DNA of 38,198 nt from Victivallales bacterium (GTDB taxonomy: Bacteria; Verrucomicrobiota; Lentisphaeria; Oligosphaerales; Oligosphaeraceae), in the NCBI GenBank assembly GCA_017964325.1, contig JAGCSE010000124.1, positions 1 to 38,198 of the forward strand, read 5' to 3'. Within the stretch, counting starts at the first letter, position 1. Each line of letters starts with the position of its first letter. Of this stretch, positions 16,944 to 25,423 are shown piece after piece. The notes beneath the pieces were generated by a model that searched no databases, had not been told where the DNA came from, and was given only the letters and a program-made list of their open reading frames with translations. The position numbers were made by a program, and so were the translations under genes.

Positions 16944-18080
16944 TTAAACTTTTGGGTTTAAGCTCTTTAAGATAAAAATAGTTACTTCGGGGCGAGCAAA
17001 TACCCTAAATGGTGGCCCCCAAGTGCCAGTTCCAGGAGACGTGTACATCTTCAACCCCTCTTGATATTCATAAAGCCCTGTTTCTAAAGGATATTTGGCC
17101 TTCACCAACAGCGTAAACGGGAAGATTTGCCCGCCATGGCTGTGGCCCGACATCATCAAGTCGAACTGCCGCCGCGCTGTTTCATCTGGTTCGGGGCGGT
17201 GCTTCAGCAGAATAGAAAAACGCTTTGAGCATTTTTCCGCGACTTCTACTGTTTCGTATGACGGTTTACCCTTCCGTTTCGGCGAAACGGAATAATGCCC
17301 CGCTATCGCATCATCATCCACCCCATGCACATACAGCCAATCACCGATTTCCATGCCACAGTCGCGCAGCACATGGAAGCCGCCCAATTCATGCAGCTCC
17401 ACGCTTTCCGTAGTGCCAAAATACACTTCATGGTTGCCGATGATGGAAAATCGTCCGCTCACAGGAACATCCAGAAAGAGCTTCGCCATCGACTGTTCGC
17501 GTTCGCCAGCCGCGTCCAAAAAATCCCCTGCGTTCAGCAGCAAATCAGGCTTGGACAACTTGACCAATTCCACGGCCTTTTCCACCACGCTTCGTCGAAG
17601 ACAAGGGCTCACATGAAGATCCGTTATCAATGCAATCCTGTATCCATCAGCAGCTTCTGGAATTTTCGGTGAAGCAATTTCCACTTCGCGATAACGGATG
17701 CAACCAGCCTCCACAATCCCCCAAACGCTTGCCAATGTCACGAAAGCAATGCCGCAGACACCTTCCCAGAACGGAAGAATGCACCATCTGCATTTACACA
17801 ATTTCATGGCTAAATTCCATAAATCCATCGCTGCGAACACCGTTGCAAACCAAAAGCACCATGCAAGCCATGTCCATGTCACAACGGTACATACATCTGA
17901 CAACCAGCCCGTTCCATGCCGACCGAACACCAGCCTGCACGTCAATGGCATAAACGCCAGCAACATGATGACGGCGAACAATGCAATCGAATACCACGGC
18001 GGCATCCCGCGCAGAAAAGCCCCACGCAACCGCCACCAGGCATATATGTTGAAAAGCAATATGCTTGCGATGAAAATCAT
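16944..18080 (-). CDS. Membrane-anchored metallophosphoesterase (YkuE/YaeI-like)
   Basis: 378 residues. Four hydrophobic segments occupy roughly residues 1-125 (about 1-15, 30-50, 66-90 and 105-125). The calcineurin-like phosphoesterase domain follows with all metal motifs: D154-L-H156, G-D186-F, G-N216-H217-E and GHSHGGQ near 315. The family splits phosphodiesters or phosphomonoesters; close relatives act on lipid-linked substrates such as UDP-diacylglucosamine, but the substrate here is unknown. AAGGA lies 6 bp before the ATG. Convergent with pgi. Confidence 0.9.
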   Translation of the reverse strand: MIFIASILLFNIYAWWRLRGAFLRGMPPWYSIALFAVIMLLAFMPLTCRLVFGRHGTGWLSDVCTVVTWTWLAWCFWFATVFAAMDLWNLAMKLCKCRWCILPFWEGVCGIAFVTLASVWGIVEAGCIRYREVEIASPKIPEAADGYRIALITDLHVSPCLRRSVVEKAVELVKLSKPDLLLNAGDFLDAAGEREQSMAKLFLDVPVSGRFSIIGNHEVYFGTTESVELHELGGFHVLRDCGMEIGDWLYVHGVDDDAIAGHYSVSPKRKGKPSYETVEVAEKCSKRFSILLKHRPEPDETARRQFDLMMSGHSHGGQIFPFTLLVKAKYPLETGLYEYQEGLKMYTSPGTGTWGPPFRVFARPEVTIFILKSLNPKV

Positions 18081-18419
18081 GTTGTTCCTTTTTCAGCAGA
18101 ACGTGCTATATTATAATACAGCTTGAAAACTCGTCGCGACATCACTCAAGCAATGTCGCCCCCTTGGGAAACGACATAACATAACCGACATAAACCGCTT
18201 TTCCATACGCCATCCCATGCGCAAATACCGAAACAAGCAAAAAAAACGCCCATAAAAACACTTTTTTCCTTTAATATATTAGAAAAACAACACACCTTGC
18301 CACTAAAAGTGTAGTGACTCGCAAAAGCGTCGTCGCCGCGAATTCCTTCAGACAAATCGAAGCAATCAAATTCGCGACAAACACACAACTCACAACACAC
18401 AACAAGCAAGGATACAACA
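18081..18419. other. Divergent intergenic region upstream of the sigma/kinase operon
   Basis: 339 bp without a credible gene. It should contain promoters for the leftward metallophosphoesterase and the rightward five-gene operon. A TATAAT hexamer on the minus strand (18110-18115) is correctly placed for the former but lacks a good -35. On the plus side there is an AT-rich block (CTTTAATATATTAG, about 18268-18281) but no clear promoter pair. Confidence 0.5.
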
Positions 18420-19316
18420 ATGAAAAACTCAATCACCATTTTACTATTCGTGATTTTGGCGTATTCTGTCATGATTGCATCAGCGCAGAATACGTCATCA
18501 CGATACATTGTCTTCCAGCCGGACAATCGAACAACGTCATTGAGCCAAGATGATGTCAACAGAATTTGGAAAACACAGGAATCGCTGGCAGGCATGGCTG
18601 GGCAAGTCATGCCACGGGAAAACTTTCTGTCAATGGCGCAAAAAATCAAACTGATGGAAACTGGTTCCAATCTACAAAGTGATTTATCATTAAGGAAGCA
18701 ACTCGCCGCTGAAGCTGGCACGGCAAACTTGATCTTCACTAGAATCATCAATTGGGGAAACCGTTATAACGTATCCATGGAAATGGTCTCAACACCAAGA
18801 TTCATGCGCAAACGCGCTGTACTGCCATTGGAAGCCCGAATAGATACGCCCGAACAAATTATAGATCAAATACCTGGACTAATGAAACAGCTAGGCATCA
18901 CCATGTCAACACCAGCCGTCGTTTTTTCAGAGCTCTACATGATTCCACCAAAGACCTCCTCCCGCCAACTAGAGACTTTCTATACATCAATGAAAAACTA
19001 TCTTGAGGAAAACGGTGTCAAGATGACGGATGACTCCGCAAGCAAACTAAAGCTTTCAGTTGTATTTGATGTGTTCGATAGTTCTTCCCAAACGTTGTAT
19101 CTCCCGATGCAAAAACGACAAATAGTCAAGAGCAATGTCAACTTGGAAGGCAGAGTCATAGTGAATGACAATGATGAAATAACGACCTTCCCCTTCCGTA
19201 AAACAACGGAACGCACATCCAGGCCGAATGCCGCCCAGCTTGACATTGACTCCTTCATTGAGAGTGCCGCCAAAGACTCCGCAGCAAACGTAATGGGGAA
19301 GCTACAGAGTCGATGA
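18420..19316 (+). CDS. Exported protein of unknown function (first gene of ECF/kinase operon)
   Basis: 298 residues with AAGGA 8 bp before the ATG and a signal peptide ending ASAQ near residue 23. Two similar-sized halves are apparent. The first (25-165) contains an 'LAAEAGTANLIFTRI..NRYNVSMEMV' type helix-strand-strand layout that recalls the TolB-N/LpoB/FlgO fold; the second (170-298) repeats a similar order. This resemblance is by eye and uncertain. Not recognised otherwise. First gene of a tight rightward operon with a second exported protein, an ECF sigma, an anti-sigma and a Ser/Thr kinase, so it may be a sensor partner or a target of that system. Confidence 0.75.
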   Translation: MKNSITILLFVILAYSVMIASAQNTSSRYIVFQPDNRTTSLSQDDVNRIWKTQESLAGMAGQVMPRENFLSMAQKIKLMETGSNLQSDLSLRKQLAAEAGTANLIFTRIINWGNRYNVSMEMVSTPRFMRKRAVLPLEARIDTPEQIIDQIPGLMKQLGITMSTPAVVFSELYMIPPKTSSRQLETFYTSMKNYLEENGVKMTDDSASKLKLSVVFDVFDSSSQTLYLPMQKRQIVKSNVNLEGRVIVNDNDEITTFPFRKTTERTSRPNAAQLDIDSFIESAAKDSAANVMGKLQSR

Positions 19317-19366
19317 ACATTTAAATGATTTTCATTCAACAGGTTCACACGCCTTATCAACACACG

Positions 19367-20329
19367 ATGTTTCGACGCCTGCCAATTATTGCCATTTTTT
19401 TTACACTTGTCGTGTTCGCCCAGACTGCCCCTTCAAAGCCTGAGAGGATTCTTCGCAGCATTATCAGAAAAATGTCAGAGTTGACGGATGTCGAGAAAGA
19501 AAACCTGTTTCCGAACGTCCAGCAATACCCAGACAAATGCCTCCTTTCCATGGTTCTTCTTCAACAGAATGACGACTCACGACTTCTGGTTGCCATTGCA
19601 ACATCGACAGAGAAATCACAAAAGGAGGCTGCATACAACCTTATCAAAGAATTGATTGAAACAAAGGTCAATGCACTTCTATGTGACAGCATCATCGACC
19701 AATTAGGGTTGAACACCGCTCGCCGTCCGCGCTATGATCGTGTCATGGGCATGATGCTTATATACGATTTCTCACCAGACGACAATTTCCCCAATCGTTT
19801 TATCAAAGAAACAATCTGTGACGAACAGTCCGTTTTCATCGCCAAGCTCAATGAGAACGACATTCTCGAACTTTTCCACAAACAACAAGACGATCCAACG
19901 GACAGTCGCTTCAACAGGAATCGACTCCGCAACGCCATCGTCAAGCAAATGACACGTGAAATGCTCGGTTGGCTCCAACAAGGGAAAACCAACAAGGATC
20001 GTTTCGATGATGTCCAGAACTGCCTCAAAGAAATTAATAAGATTCAAGAGACACAAATCAAAAAACACCCCGATGACGACCCAACAGTCTTTTCACAAAT
20101 CGCTCCCTTTGTGAATGTTGCCAATTATTGCCATTTGGTTTCCATTGCCAGTTCCGATAGGAAACCAATCGACGATGTCTTTTTCTGGCTTGCCAAGTGG
20201 CTTGATGAAAACAGCCTCCCCACTCCTTGGTATGATATTTTCATGGATTATGCAGCCACCTATCGTCCTGATGATTATGCATATCTGAAAAACAAAAGGT
20301 CAGAACTGACTCCTAATAACTTTCAATAG
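19367..20329 (+). CDS. Exported protein of unknown function (second gene of operon)
   Basis: 320 residues from the ATG at 19367, chosen because the signal peptide (RRLPIIAIFFTLVVFAQT) starts there; the open frame begins 14 codons earlier at 19325. The mature protein is almost wholly alpha-helical, with repeated 35-40-residue helical pairs resembling HEAT or TPR solenoids, and two cysteines (C120-type and C-x-K in the middle) without a metal-like spacing. No catalytic motif. Fifty bp after the first gene and 41 bp before the sigma-factor gene, so co-transcribed. Confidence 0.72.
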   Translation: MFRRLPIIAIFFTLVVFAQTAPSKPERILRSIIRKMSELTDVEKENLFPNVQQYPDKCLLSMVLLQQNDDSRLLVAIATSTEKSQKEAAYNLIKELIETKVNALLCDSIIDQLGLNTARRPRYDRVMGMMLIYDFSPDDNFPNRFIKETICDEQSVFIAKLNENDILELFHKQQDDPTDSRFNRNRLRNAIVKQMTREMLGWLQQGKTNKDRFDDVQNCLKEINKIQETQIKKHPDDDPTVFSQIAPFVNVANYCHLVSIASSDRKPIDDVFFWLAKWLDENSLPTPWYDIFMDYAATYRPDDYAYLKNKRSELTPNNFQ

Positions 20330-20370
20330 CCGACCTGGAAAACTCCTAACATCAAAAAACGGAAATCAAT

Positions 20371-20949
20371 ATGGCTTTTGTAACCGATCCAAACCTACTG
20401 GCCGACATCAAGAAAGGCGACAACGCGGCCTGGAATCTCTTCGCCAAAAAGTACGGTCCGCTCATCTGGCTCCGCGGATCGGACTACCATCTCACACCTG
20501 ACGAACAGGAGCAGTTGACACAGGATGTTCTTGTCTCCTTCTTCAAGGCACAGGAGAATTTCATCTATACCCCAGAAAAAGGTCGCTTCCGCGACTATCT
20601 TCGCCAAATCATCAAAAACTGCATCTTCCAAATTCTTCGTAAACGCCAACAAGACAACAATAATGAAGAAATTCTGGAAAATACCGCCTTCGATGAAAAC
20701 GACGACGAAGCCAAAATCAAACGCGAAAAACAAGAATGGATGGCCCATGTCTATTCTCTAGCCATTCAAGAGCTTAAACGTACGGTCAAACCGCGCAAAC
20801 TCCAGTCTTTCATGATGTGCCGCTTGCGTAACCAGCGTCCCGAAGACGTGGCTAAATTTCAAAAAGTCTCCCTCGCTACAGTCTATAACGACTGCAATGA
20901 AATCATAGAGAAATTGACCGAACTTGTCCAGAAACTGAAAGATGAATAG
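20371..20949 (+). CDS. ECF-type RNA polymerase sigma factor
   Basis: 192 residues. Region 2 spans about 8-85: ADIKKGDNAAWNLFAKKYGPLIW, then 'QDVLVSFFKA' and GRFRDYLRQIIKNCI, which match core-binding and -10 recognition helices. An acidic linker (NNNEEILENTAFDENDDEA) follows, then region 4 at about 125-190 with a helix-turn-helix (RPEDVAKFQKVSLATVYND). This sub-type, found beside Ser/Thr kinases in PVC bacteria, directs RNA polymerase to stress or envelope genes. Third gene of the operon; the next gene starts 9 bp later. Confidence 0.92.
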   Translation: MAFVTDPNLLADIKKGDNAAWNLFAKKYGPLIWLRGSDYHLTPDEQEQLTQDVLVSFFKAQENFIYTPEKGRFRDYLRQIIKNCIFQILRKRQQDNNNEEILENTAFDENDDEAKIKREKQEWMAHVYSLAIQELKRTVKPRKLQSFMMCRLRNQRPEDVAKFQKVSLATVYNDCNEIIEKLTELVQKLKDE

Positions 20950-20958
20950 GTGAACATC

Positions 20959-21186
20959 ATGATGAAACATATCAGTGAAATCAATCTGCAACGGTTTTTG
21001 GATGATAATCTGTCCTTCGTCCAAAAACTCCTATGCAAGCATCATCTCGCAAAATGCAGCGAATGTGCCAACAAATTGGAATCCATTAAGTTACAGCGAC
21101 AGCAACTGCTGGATATCGCACAGGACCTGACCAGACTCCAGGAAGCCGAAACCGCCCTCACCAAAACGTCAATTCTCCGCAAATAG
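20959..21186 (+). CDS. Small soluble zinc-type anti-sigma factor
   Basis: 75 residues. Start at 20959: AGGTGA (20948-20953), overlapping the sigma stop codon, is 5-6 bp away; a GTG at 20950 would add three residues. The motif H-L-A-K-C-S-E-C (H-x3-C-x2-C) near residue 30 is that of ZAS-domain anti-sigma factors, with further His and Cys just before. The C-terminal half is a single coiled-coil-like helix and there is no membrane segment. Lying directly between the sigma factor and the kinase, it is the natural inhibitor of that sigma; the zinc site could make it redox sensitive. Confidence 0.8.
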   Translation: MMKHISEINLQRFLDDNLSFVQKLLCKHHLAKCSECANKLESIKLQRQQLLDIAQDLTRLQEAETALTKTSILRK

Positions 21187-21195
21187 TCCGCCTCC

Positions 21196-22803
21196 ATGTC
21201 CATACCCAAAGAAATATCCAAATGGATGGAACAATCCCAGATCACCCCCGTCGAGTGCTGCGGACACGGTGGATATGGTGAAATCTGGCTTGTCAGGGCA
21301 CCGTTCGGCCAAAATTGGGCCTTGAAAATCATCGACAAGACAAAGCTTGACAAAACTGCTTGGGAACGCGAAGTCCATGCCATCCAGAAATATCGTGCTG
21401 CCATTGGCTTGGAACAGAATCTCCTATATGTTCAGCAGTCAGGCGAGCTTGATGACTATTTCTTCTATCTCATGGAAACCGCCGACAACCGCAATTCGAA
21501 TGCCAACGGTCCGTATGAGCCTGACACGCTTGAATACCGCCTCCAAGAACGCCGCCTCACATTCATCGAAACAAAGGATTGCATTCATGGACTTCTCAAC
21601 GGTCTCCAGATACTCCACAAGCATGGCCTCATCCATCGCGATATCAAGCCAGCCAATATATTCTTCGTCAACGGCAAACCGAAATTCGGCGACCTCGGAC
21701 TTGTAACGGAATACAATCCAACGTTATCCTTCGCTGGCACAGAAGGCTTCTGCCCGCCATCGCTGCTGGATGGCAAGCAGGTCGATGGAAAACTGTGGGA
21801 TCTCTATTCGCTCGGCATGGTTGTCTATTGTTGCGTAACAGGTTACCCATCTGCTGGTTTTCCAGAGGTTCCTGACGACCTCATGAATAATCGGCGCATG
21901 GAAAAAATCAACCATTTTCTCGCACGTGCCTGCTCACCAGACCCACGCGAATGTTTTAAAAATGTAGAGGAATTCCGCATAGCCTTCAACGCTTGTTTTC
22001 CGGAAACGCAACAACGTGGAAAACAGTTTATTGCATCTCTTCTAGCGGGAGTCGCCATCGGCTTCGCAGTATCCGCAAGTTGGTTCTTAATCTCTCGTCT
22101 TATATATAACTCCGATCAACCTTATCCTCCTGTTATCCAAACACCTATCTCTACACCTCTTGTTATTTCCACCATCCAGCCTTTCAAGAGGAACTCCAGT
22201 AAACTTTTCGAAGACTCTTTCGCACAAGGATACAAAGACGAATGGGACATAAATGTCTCTGACAATCAATCACTTAGAAAAGTCGGCATTGACGGATTGT
22301 TCTGGAATCTTGATGACACGGCAAAGCCTGACAGCTCACTCACGCTCGCCCTGCCATCCCTCTCCCTTCCAGTCAATTTTGAAATCGCCTGGGAATGCTT
22401 CGGTGATTTCGACAAATGCTCGCTGTTCGTGGCACTTTCTTCAGTAGAATCCCAAGATTCTTCTTCGCATGGTGGCTTTTTGTTTGAATTCCTTGAAAAT
22501 CATGGAAATGTAAATCTCATAAGTGTTACTAGAAATGGTAAGAAAGTCGAACAAGCGCCAGTCCCCGTCACTATGGGCAACATTGAAGATAATAATGTCT
22601 TTATTACCACAAACAGAATCGTCAAGGACGGTAAAAAACTGACATTTTATCTGGATGAGCAAGCCATGTATTCTCTGGAATTGACAGAACAAGACATGGA
22701 ATTTCTGAAAAAATCCCGTTTTTCAATGAATTATAGAACAGAAAACGCAGGAACCGCCATCATTAAGAATTTCACTGTCTTTATTGTACCAGGTCTGGAA
22801 TAA
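21196..22803 (+). CDS. Transmembrane Ser/Thr protein kinase with jelly-roll outer domain
   Basis: 535 residues. Cytoplasmic kinase domain about 15-270: glycine loop G23-H-G-G-Y-G, ATP-binding K44 in WALK, catalytic H147-R-D149-I-K151-P-A-N154, metal-binding D166-L-G (in place of DFG), and TEGFCPPS as the activation-segment end. All residues needed for activity are present. One membrane helix spans about 278-302. The outer part (320-535) has the opening DSFAQGYKDEWD, then beta strands, resembling a concanavalin/LamG-like or 3-keto-disaccharide-hydrolase-type jelly roll, suggesting it binds a glycan. Fifth gene of the operon, 9 bp after the anti-sigma. Probably phosphorylates the sigma or anti-sigma on sensing an envelope ligand (inference). 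Confidence 0.92.
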   Translation: MSIPKEISKWMEQSQITPVECCGHGGYGEIWLVRAPFGQNWALKIIDKTKLDKTAWEREVHAIQKYRAAIGLEQNLLYVQQSGELDDYFFYLMETADNRNSNANGPYEPDTLEYRLQERRLTFIETKDCIHGLLNGLQILHKHGLIHRDIKPANIFFVNGKPKFGDLGLVTEYNPTLSFAGTEGFCPPSLLDGKQVDGKLWDLYSLGMVVYCCVTGYPSAGFPEVPDDLMNNRRMEKINHFLARACSPDPRECFKNVEEFRIAFNACFPETQQRGKQFIASLLAGVAIGFAVSASWFLISRLIYNSDQPYPPVIQTPISTPLVISTIQPFKRNSSKLFEDSFAQGYKDEWDINVSDNQSLRKVGIDGLFWNLDDTAKPDSSLTLALPSLSLPVNFEIAWECFGDFDKCSLFVALSSVESQDSSSHGGFLFEFLENHGNVNLISVTRNGKKVEQAPVPVTMGNIEDNNVFITTNRIVKDGKKLTFYLDEQAMYSLELTEQDMEFLKKSRFSMNYRTENAGTAIIKNFTVFIVPGLE

Positions 22804-23140
22804 ATAATCCAGCAGGCCTTCTGTTGAGTTCCGAACTTTCAAATAATCCACCACTACCAGCTGTTTCTTGCCTAGTTTCAAAGTCTTCTGTTATCTGAAT
22901 TTTACTGGATTTACAGAAATCTTCCTTTAATGGCAACACCTTTTCGTTGCATAATTTTTCGCCATAGTCATTAAAAATCACATAGAATCATATTCATAAT
23001 TATGATTTGTTATGATTTTATAAGATTCTTTATGATTATTATTTTAAGCATGTTACAGATTTGACAAAATAAAATTTTCATGGGAGCAATAAATGGTCTG
23101 ACCGATAATCAGGCAGCGTTATTGCTGACCAACCGCCCCC
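22804..23140. other. AT-rich intergenic region with TATGATT repeats
   Basis: 337 bp between convergent genes. The block 22997-23042 holds three or four copies of TATGATT-type heptamers in an almost pure A/T context. A 66-codon minus-strand frame at 22781-22981 overlaps the kinase end, lacks a ribosome site and has no recognisable features, so it is not called. No terminator hairpin with a T run was seen for either gene. Confidence 0.5.
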
Positions 23141-25183
23141 TCACCTCTTGAATTCCTCCCCATTGATACGGACGTTTTCAATCACAATTTCACCAAACGT
23201 ACTCCCAGGCTGCGCATGGATACTATGACTAGGATGCACCGCTCCGTCATCAACCGTGATGTCAATGTCCTCCACAATTACTTTCTTGAACGTCCCATAC
23301 GGTTCATTTACGACATCCAGCCCATTTGACTTCGTGTACATACTGCCCGCCGCGAACATCTTGCCGTTGGAGATGTCCAGCCAACGCCCCGACCACGGCG
23401 ACTTGCAGACCGCTTTCTGGTCACGATCCCGTTGCAAAATGCTCTCCATTTCACTAGCGTCATATTCGATGCGAATATTGCGGAAAGTGATGTCCTCTAT
23501 CGGCGCGGGACCACCCAAATGGACGCTCAACGCCGCCGCATTGTTGTGGATTAAATCACAGTCTTCGAACACGATGCCGCGATAGTACGGTGCCCATGTT
23601 TCCAGACCGATTTCCAGCGTCCGCCCCCAGCCGCACCAACAGACGCAATGCTCGACTTTTACATCATCCACGGGATCCTTTCGGTCGAATTCAGGGAAAT
23701 TGCCCTTCAAAACAATTGTATCGTCGAACGAATGCACAAAGCAATCATGGATGCTGACATGCTGCGAATTACAGATGTCGATTCCATCCGTATTGTACCG
23801 CCAAGCAGCCGTTATCTTCAAATGCGCGAATTCCACGTAGCTGGAATTGAACGATGTAATGCACCAGCAGGACGAATCCAATATAGTCGGTCCATCGAAG
23901 ACGACATGCTTCGAATCCATGACGCGGACAGCGAAATCCATCCCCTCGCGATAGCAGTGGTCGCCCACGCGACGATTCCGCGAACCACAGATGATGCCGT
24001 AACCAGAAATCTTAACATCCTCCGCACCATCAACTTGGAAAGAGCCCAACACAAACGCGTCTTTGTCGAGAAACACGCGGTCGTGGCTCTTCAGCTTCAC
24101 GACGACTGGTTCATGAATACCAGGCCCGAACACAATATTCGCCTCCGCCCGCTCCTTCGCGAAGTCGCGTTTTTCATCGACGAAAATCTCCAGCGGATTG
24201 TGATAACCGTCCAATTCCAATACATAATAACCGGGCTTCGGCAGCGTGAAACGGATTTCGCCACAGTCAACAACAGTCTTCACACCAGCCCGCAACGGCC
24301 TCACTTTCGCCACTTTGAATGCCCGTGATGACTTCACGACAAATTCCGTCGCCCCTTCCGCCTCGATTTTCACCATGCCCGCGACTTCCGTCTGATCCAT
24401 GGGGCGCTGATAGCCTGGCGCCCACTGGTTGAACGGCATAGCCGATACAAGAATGGGACGCACAAAGACAGATTTGCCATCGACTTTTACGTCATAGCCC
24501 GATTTCTTCGGGAAGAAGCCTTCCAGAATGCGGCTGGCAATTTCAGCCATCCCTTTGTCGCCCGGATGATACTGCACGCCAGTATGTTCGAAAAGCCCCA
24601 ACGCCATCATCGACTCGTCTTTCGCGATATCCGCCTTGACGAACGGCAGCGCGAAATCGCTGGCAGCATGCGCCATCATTTCATCCTTCCAGGCGTTCGG
24701 CCAGAAGACTCCGCGTACCACCGTATTCGGTTTAGCACGACCACGCATAAACTTGCCAAGCAACGTCTTGAACGCTTTGCGAAACGCCAGACGCTCCTCC
24801 TGCGTAGGAAGATCAGCAACGTTTTCCCCTAATGCAATGACCAAATAATCTGGATTGAAATCAACCAAATCCTGATCACGACTATAATCGTATGTATTGA
24901 AATTCCGTTCGAAATCCGCGAGATTACGCACGCGCACATCCGCCTTGCGGCCTGTTTCCACCTCAATGCCGCGTGTCACAATATGGACATAGTCCTTTTC
25001 CAACGCGCTGGCGGCCATGCCCCACACATGGTTCCAACCGATGTGCGGAGCAGCCCCATGAAGCGTTATGGAGTTGCCAATGAACACGATACGTACGCCG
25101 CCATCTTCTTTCACGATCGCCTCGGCAGCCGTGGCGTTCATTTGTGTCGAATTATTCTTCTCTGCGTCGGATTGTCTTGCCAT
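23141..25183 (-). CDS. SGNH hydrolase fused to GH28-like beta-helix enzyme
   Basis: 680 residues, no signal peptide. Residues 30-225 form an SGNH/GDSL domain: block I FIGNS38-IT with the nucleophile Ser, an Asn-containing ALGENVADLP block, and block V VQYHPGDKGM with the His (the usual Asp three residues earlier is Val here). Residues 225-345 are a beta-sandwich linker. From about 350 to the end a right-handed beta-helix resembles GH28 polygalacturonases: INTDGID-type stretch (YNTDGIDICNSQHVSIHD), then SFDDTIVLKG with the paired Asp. A deacetylase/esterase plus glycosidase on acetylated acidic polysaccharide such as pectin is plausible. Cytoplasmic location is odd for a polymer-degrading enzyme, so it may act on imported oligomers. 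Confidence 0.8.
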   Translation of the reverse strand: MARQSDAEKNNSTQMNATAAEAIVKEDGGVRIVFIGNSITLHGAAPHIGWNHVWGMAASALEKDYVHIVTRGIEVETGRKADVRVRNLADFERNFNTYDYSRDQDLVDFNPDYLVIALGENVADLPTQEERLAFRKAFKTLLGKFMRGRAKPNTVVRGVFWPNAWKDEMMAHAASDFALPFVKADIAKDESMMALGLFEHTGVQYHPGDKGMAEIASRILEGFFPKKSGYDVKVDGKSVFVRPILVSAMPFNQWAPGYQRPMDQTEVAGMVKIEAEGATEFVVKSSRAFKVAKVRPLRAGVKTVVDCGEIRFTLPKPGYYVLELDGYHNPLEIFVDEKRDFAKERAEANIVFGPGIHEPVVVKLKSHDRVFLDKDAFVLGSFQVDGAEDVKISGYGIICGSRNRRVGDHCYREGMDFAVRVMDSKHVVFDGPTILDSSCWCITSFNSSYVEFAHLKITAAWRYNTDGIDICNSQHVSIHDCFVHSFDDTIVLKGNFPEFDRKDPVDDVKVEHCVCWCGWGRTLEIGLETWAPYYRGIVFEDCDLIHNNAAALSVHLGGPAPIEDITFRNIRIEYDASEMESILQRDRDQKAVCKSPWSGRWLDISNGKMFAAGSMYTKSNGLDVVNEPYGTFKKVIVEDIDITVDDGAVHPSHSIHAQPGSTFGEIVIENVRINGEEFKR

Positions 25184-25423
25184 GTTCCTATACTTTGTGA
25201 TAAAAGTTCTTGAGATACATTTTCCGCCTTTGATCAGGCAGGATACTACTTTTTCAATACTATGACCATTCTTTCATGAAATGCAATCTCACAATTTGTC
25301 GTATTACAAAATTTTGTGATGACAGAAAGGTTCATCTTTTTTTCTCTGTTTGATTGAGTTTTCCAAATCCTGCGCTATTTTCCTTGTACAAAGTGTTTTT
25401 ACATTAATAATATGGAGCAAATC

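Noticed and set aside
18146..18751. 201-codon minus-strand frame upstream of and inside the first operon gene
   Set aside because: Antisense to a gene with a ribosome site and signal peptide; repetitive, no recognisable domain.
22781..22981. 66-codon minus-strand frame after the kinase gene
   Set aside because: Overlaps the end of the kinase gene, has no ribosome site, no domain and no hydrophobic or compositional sign of a real protein.
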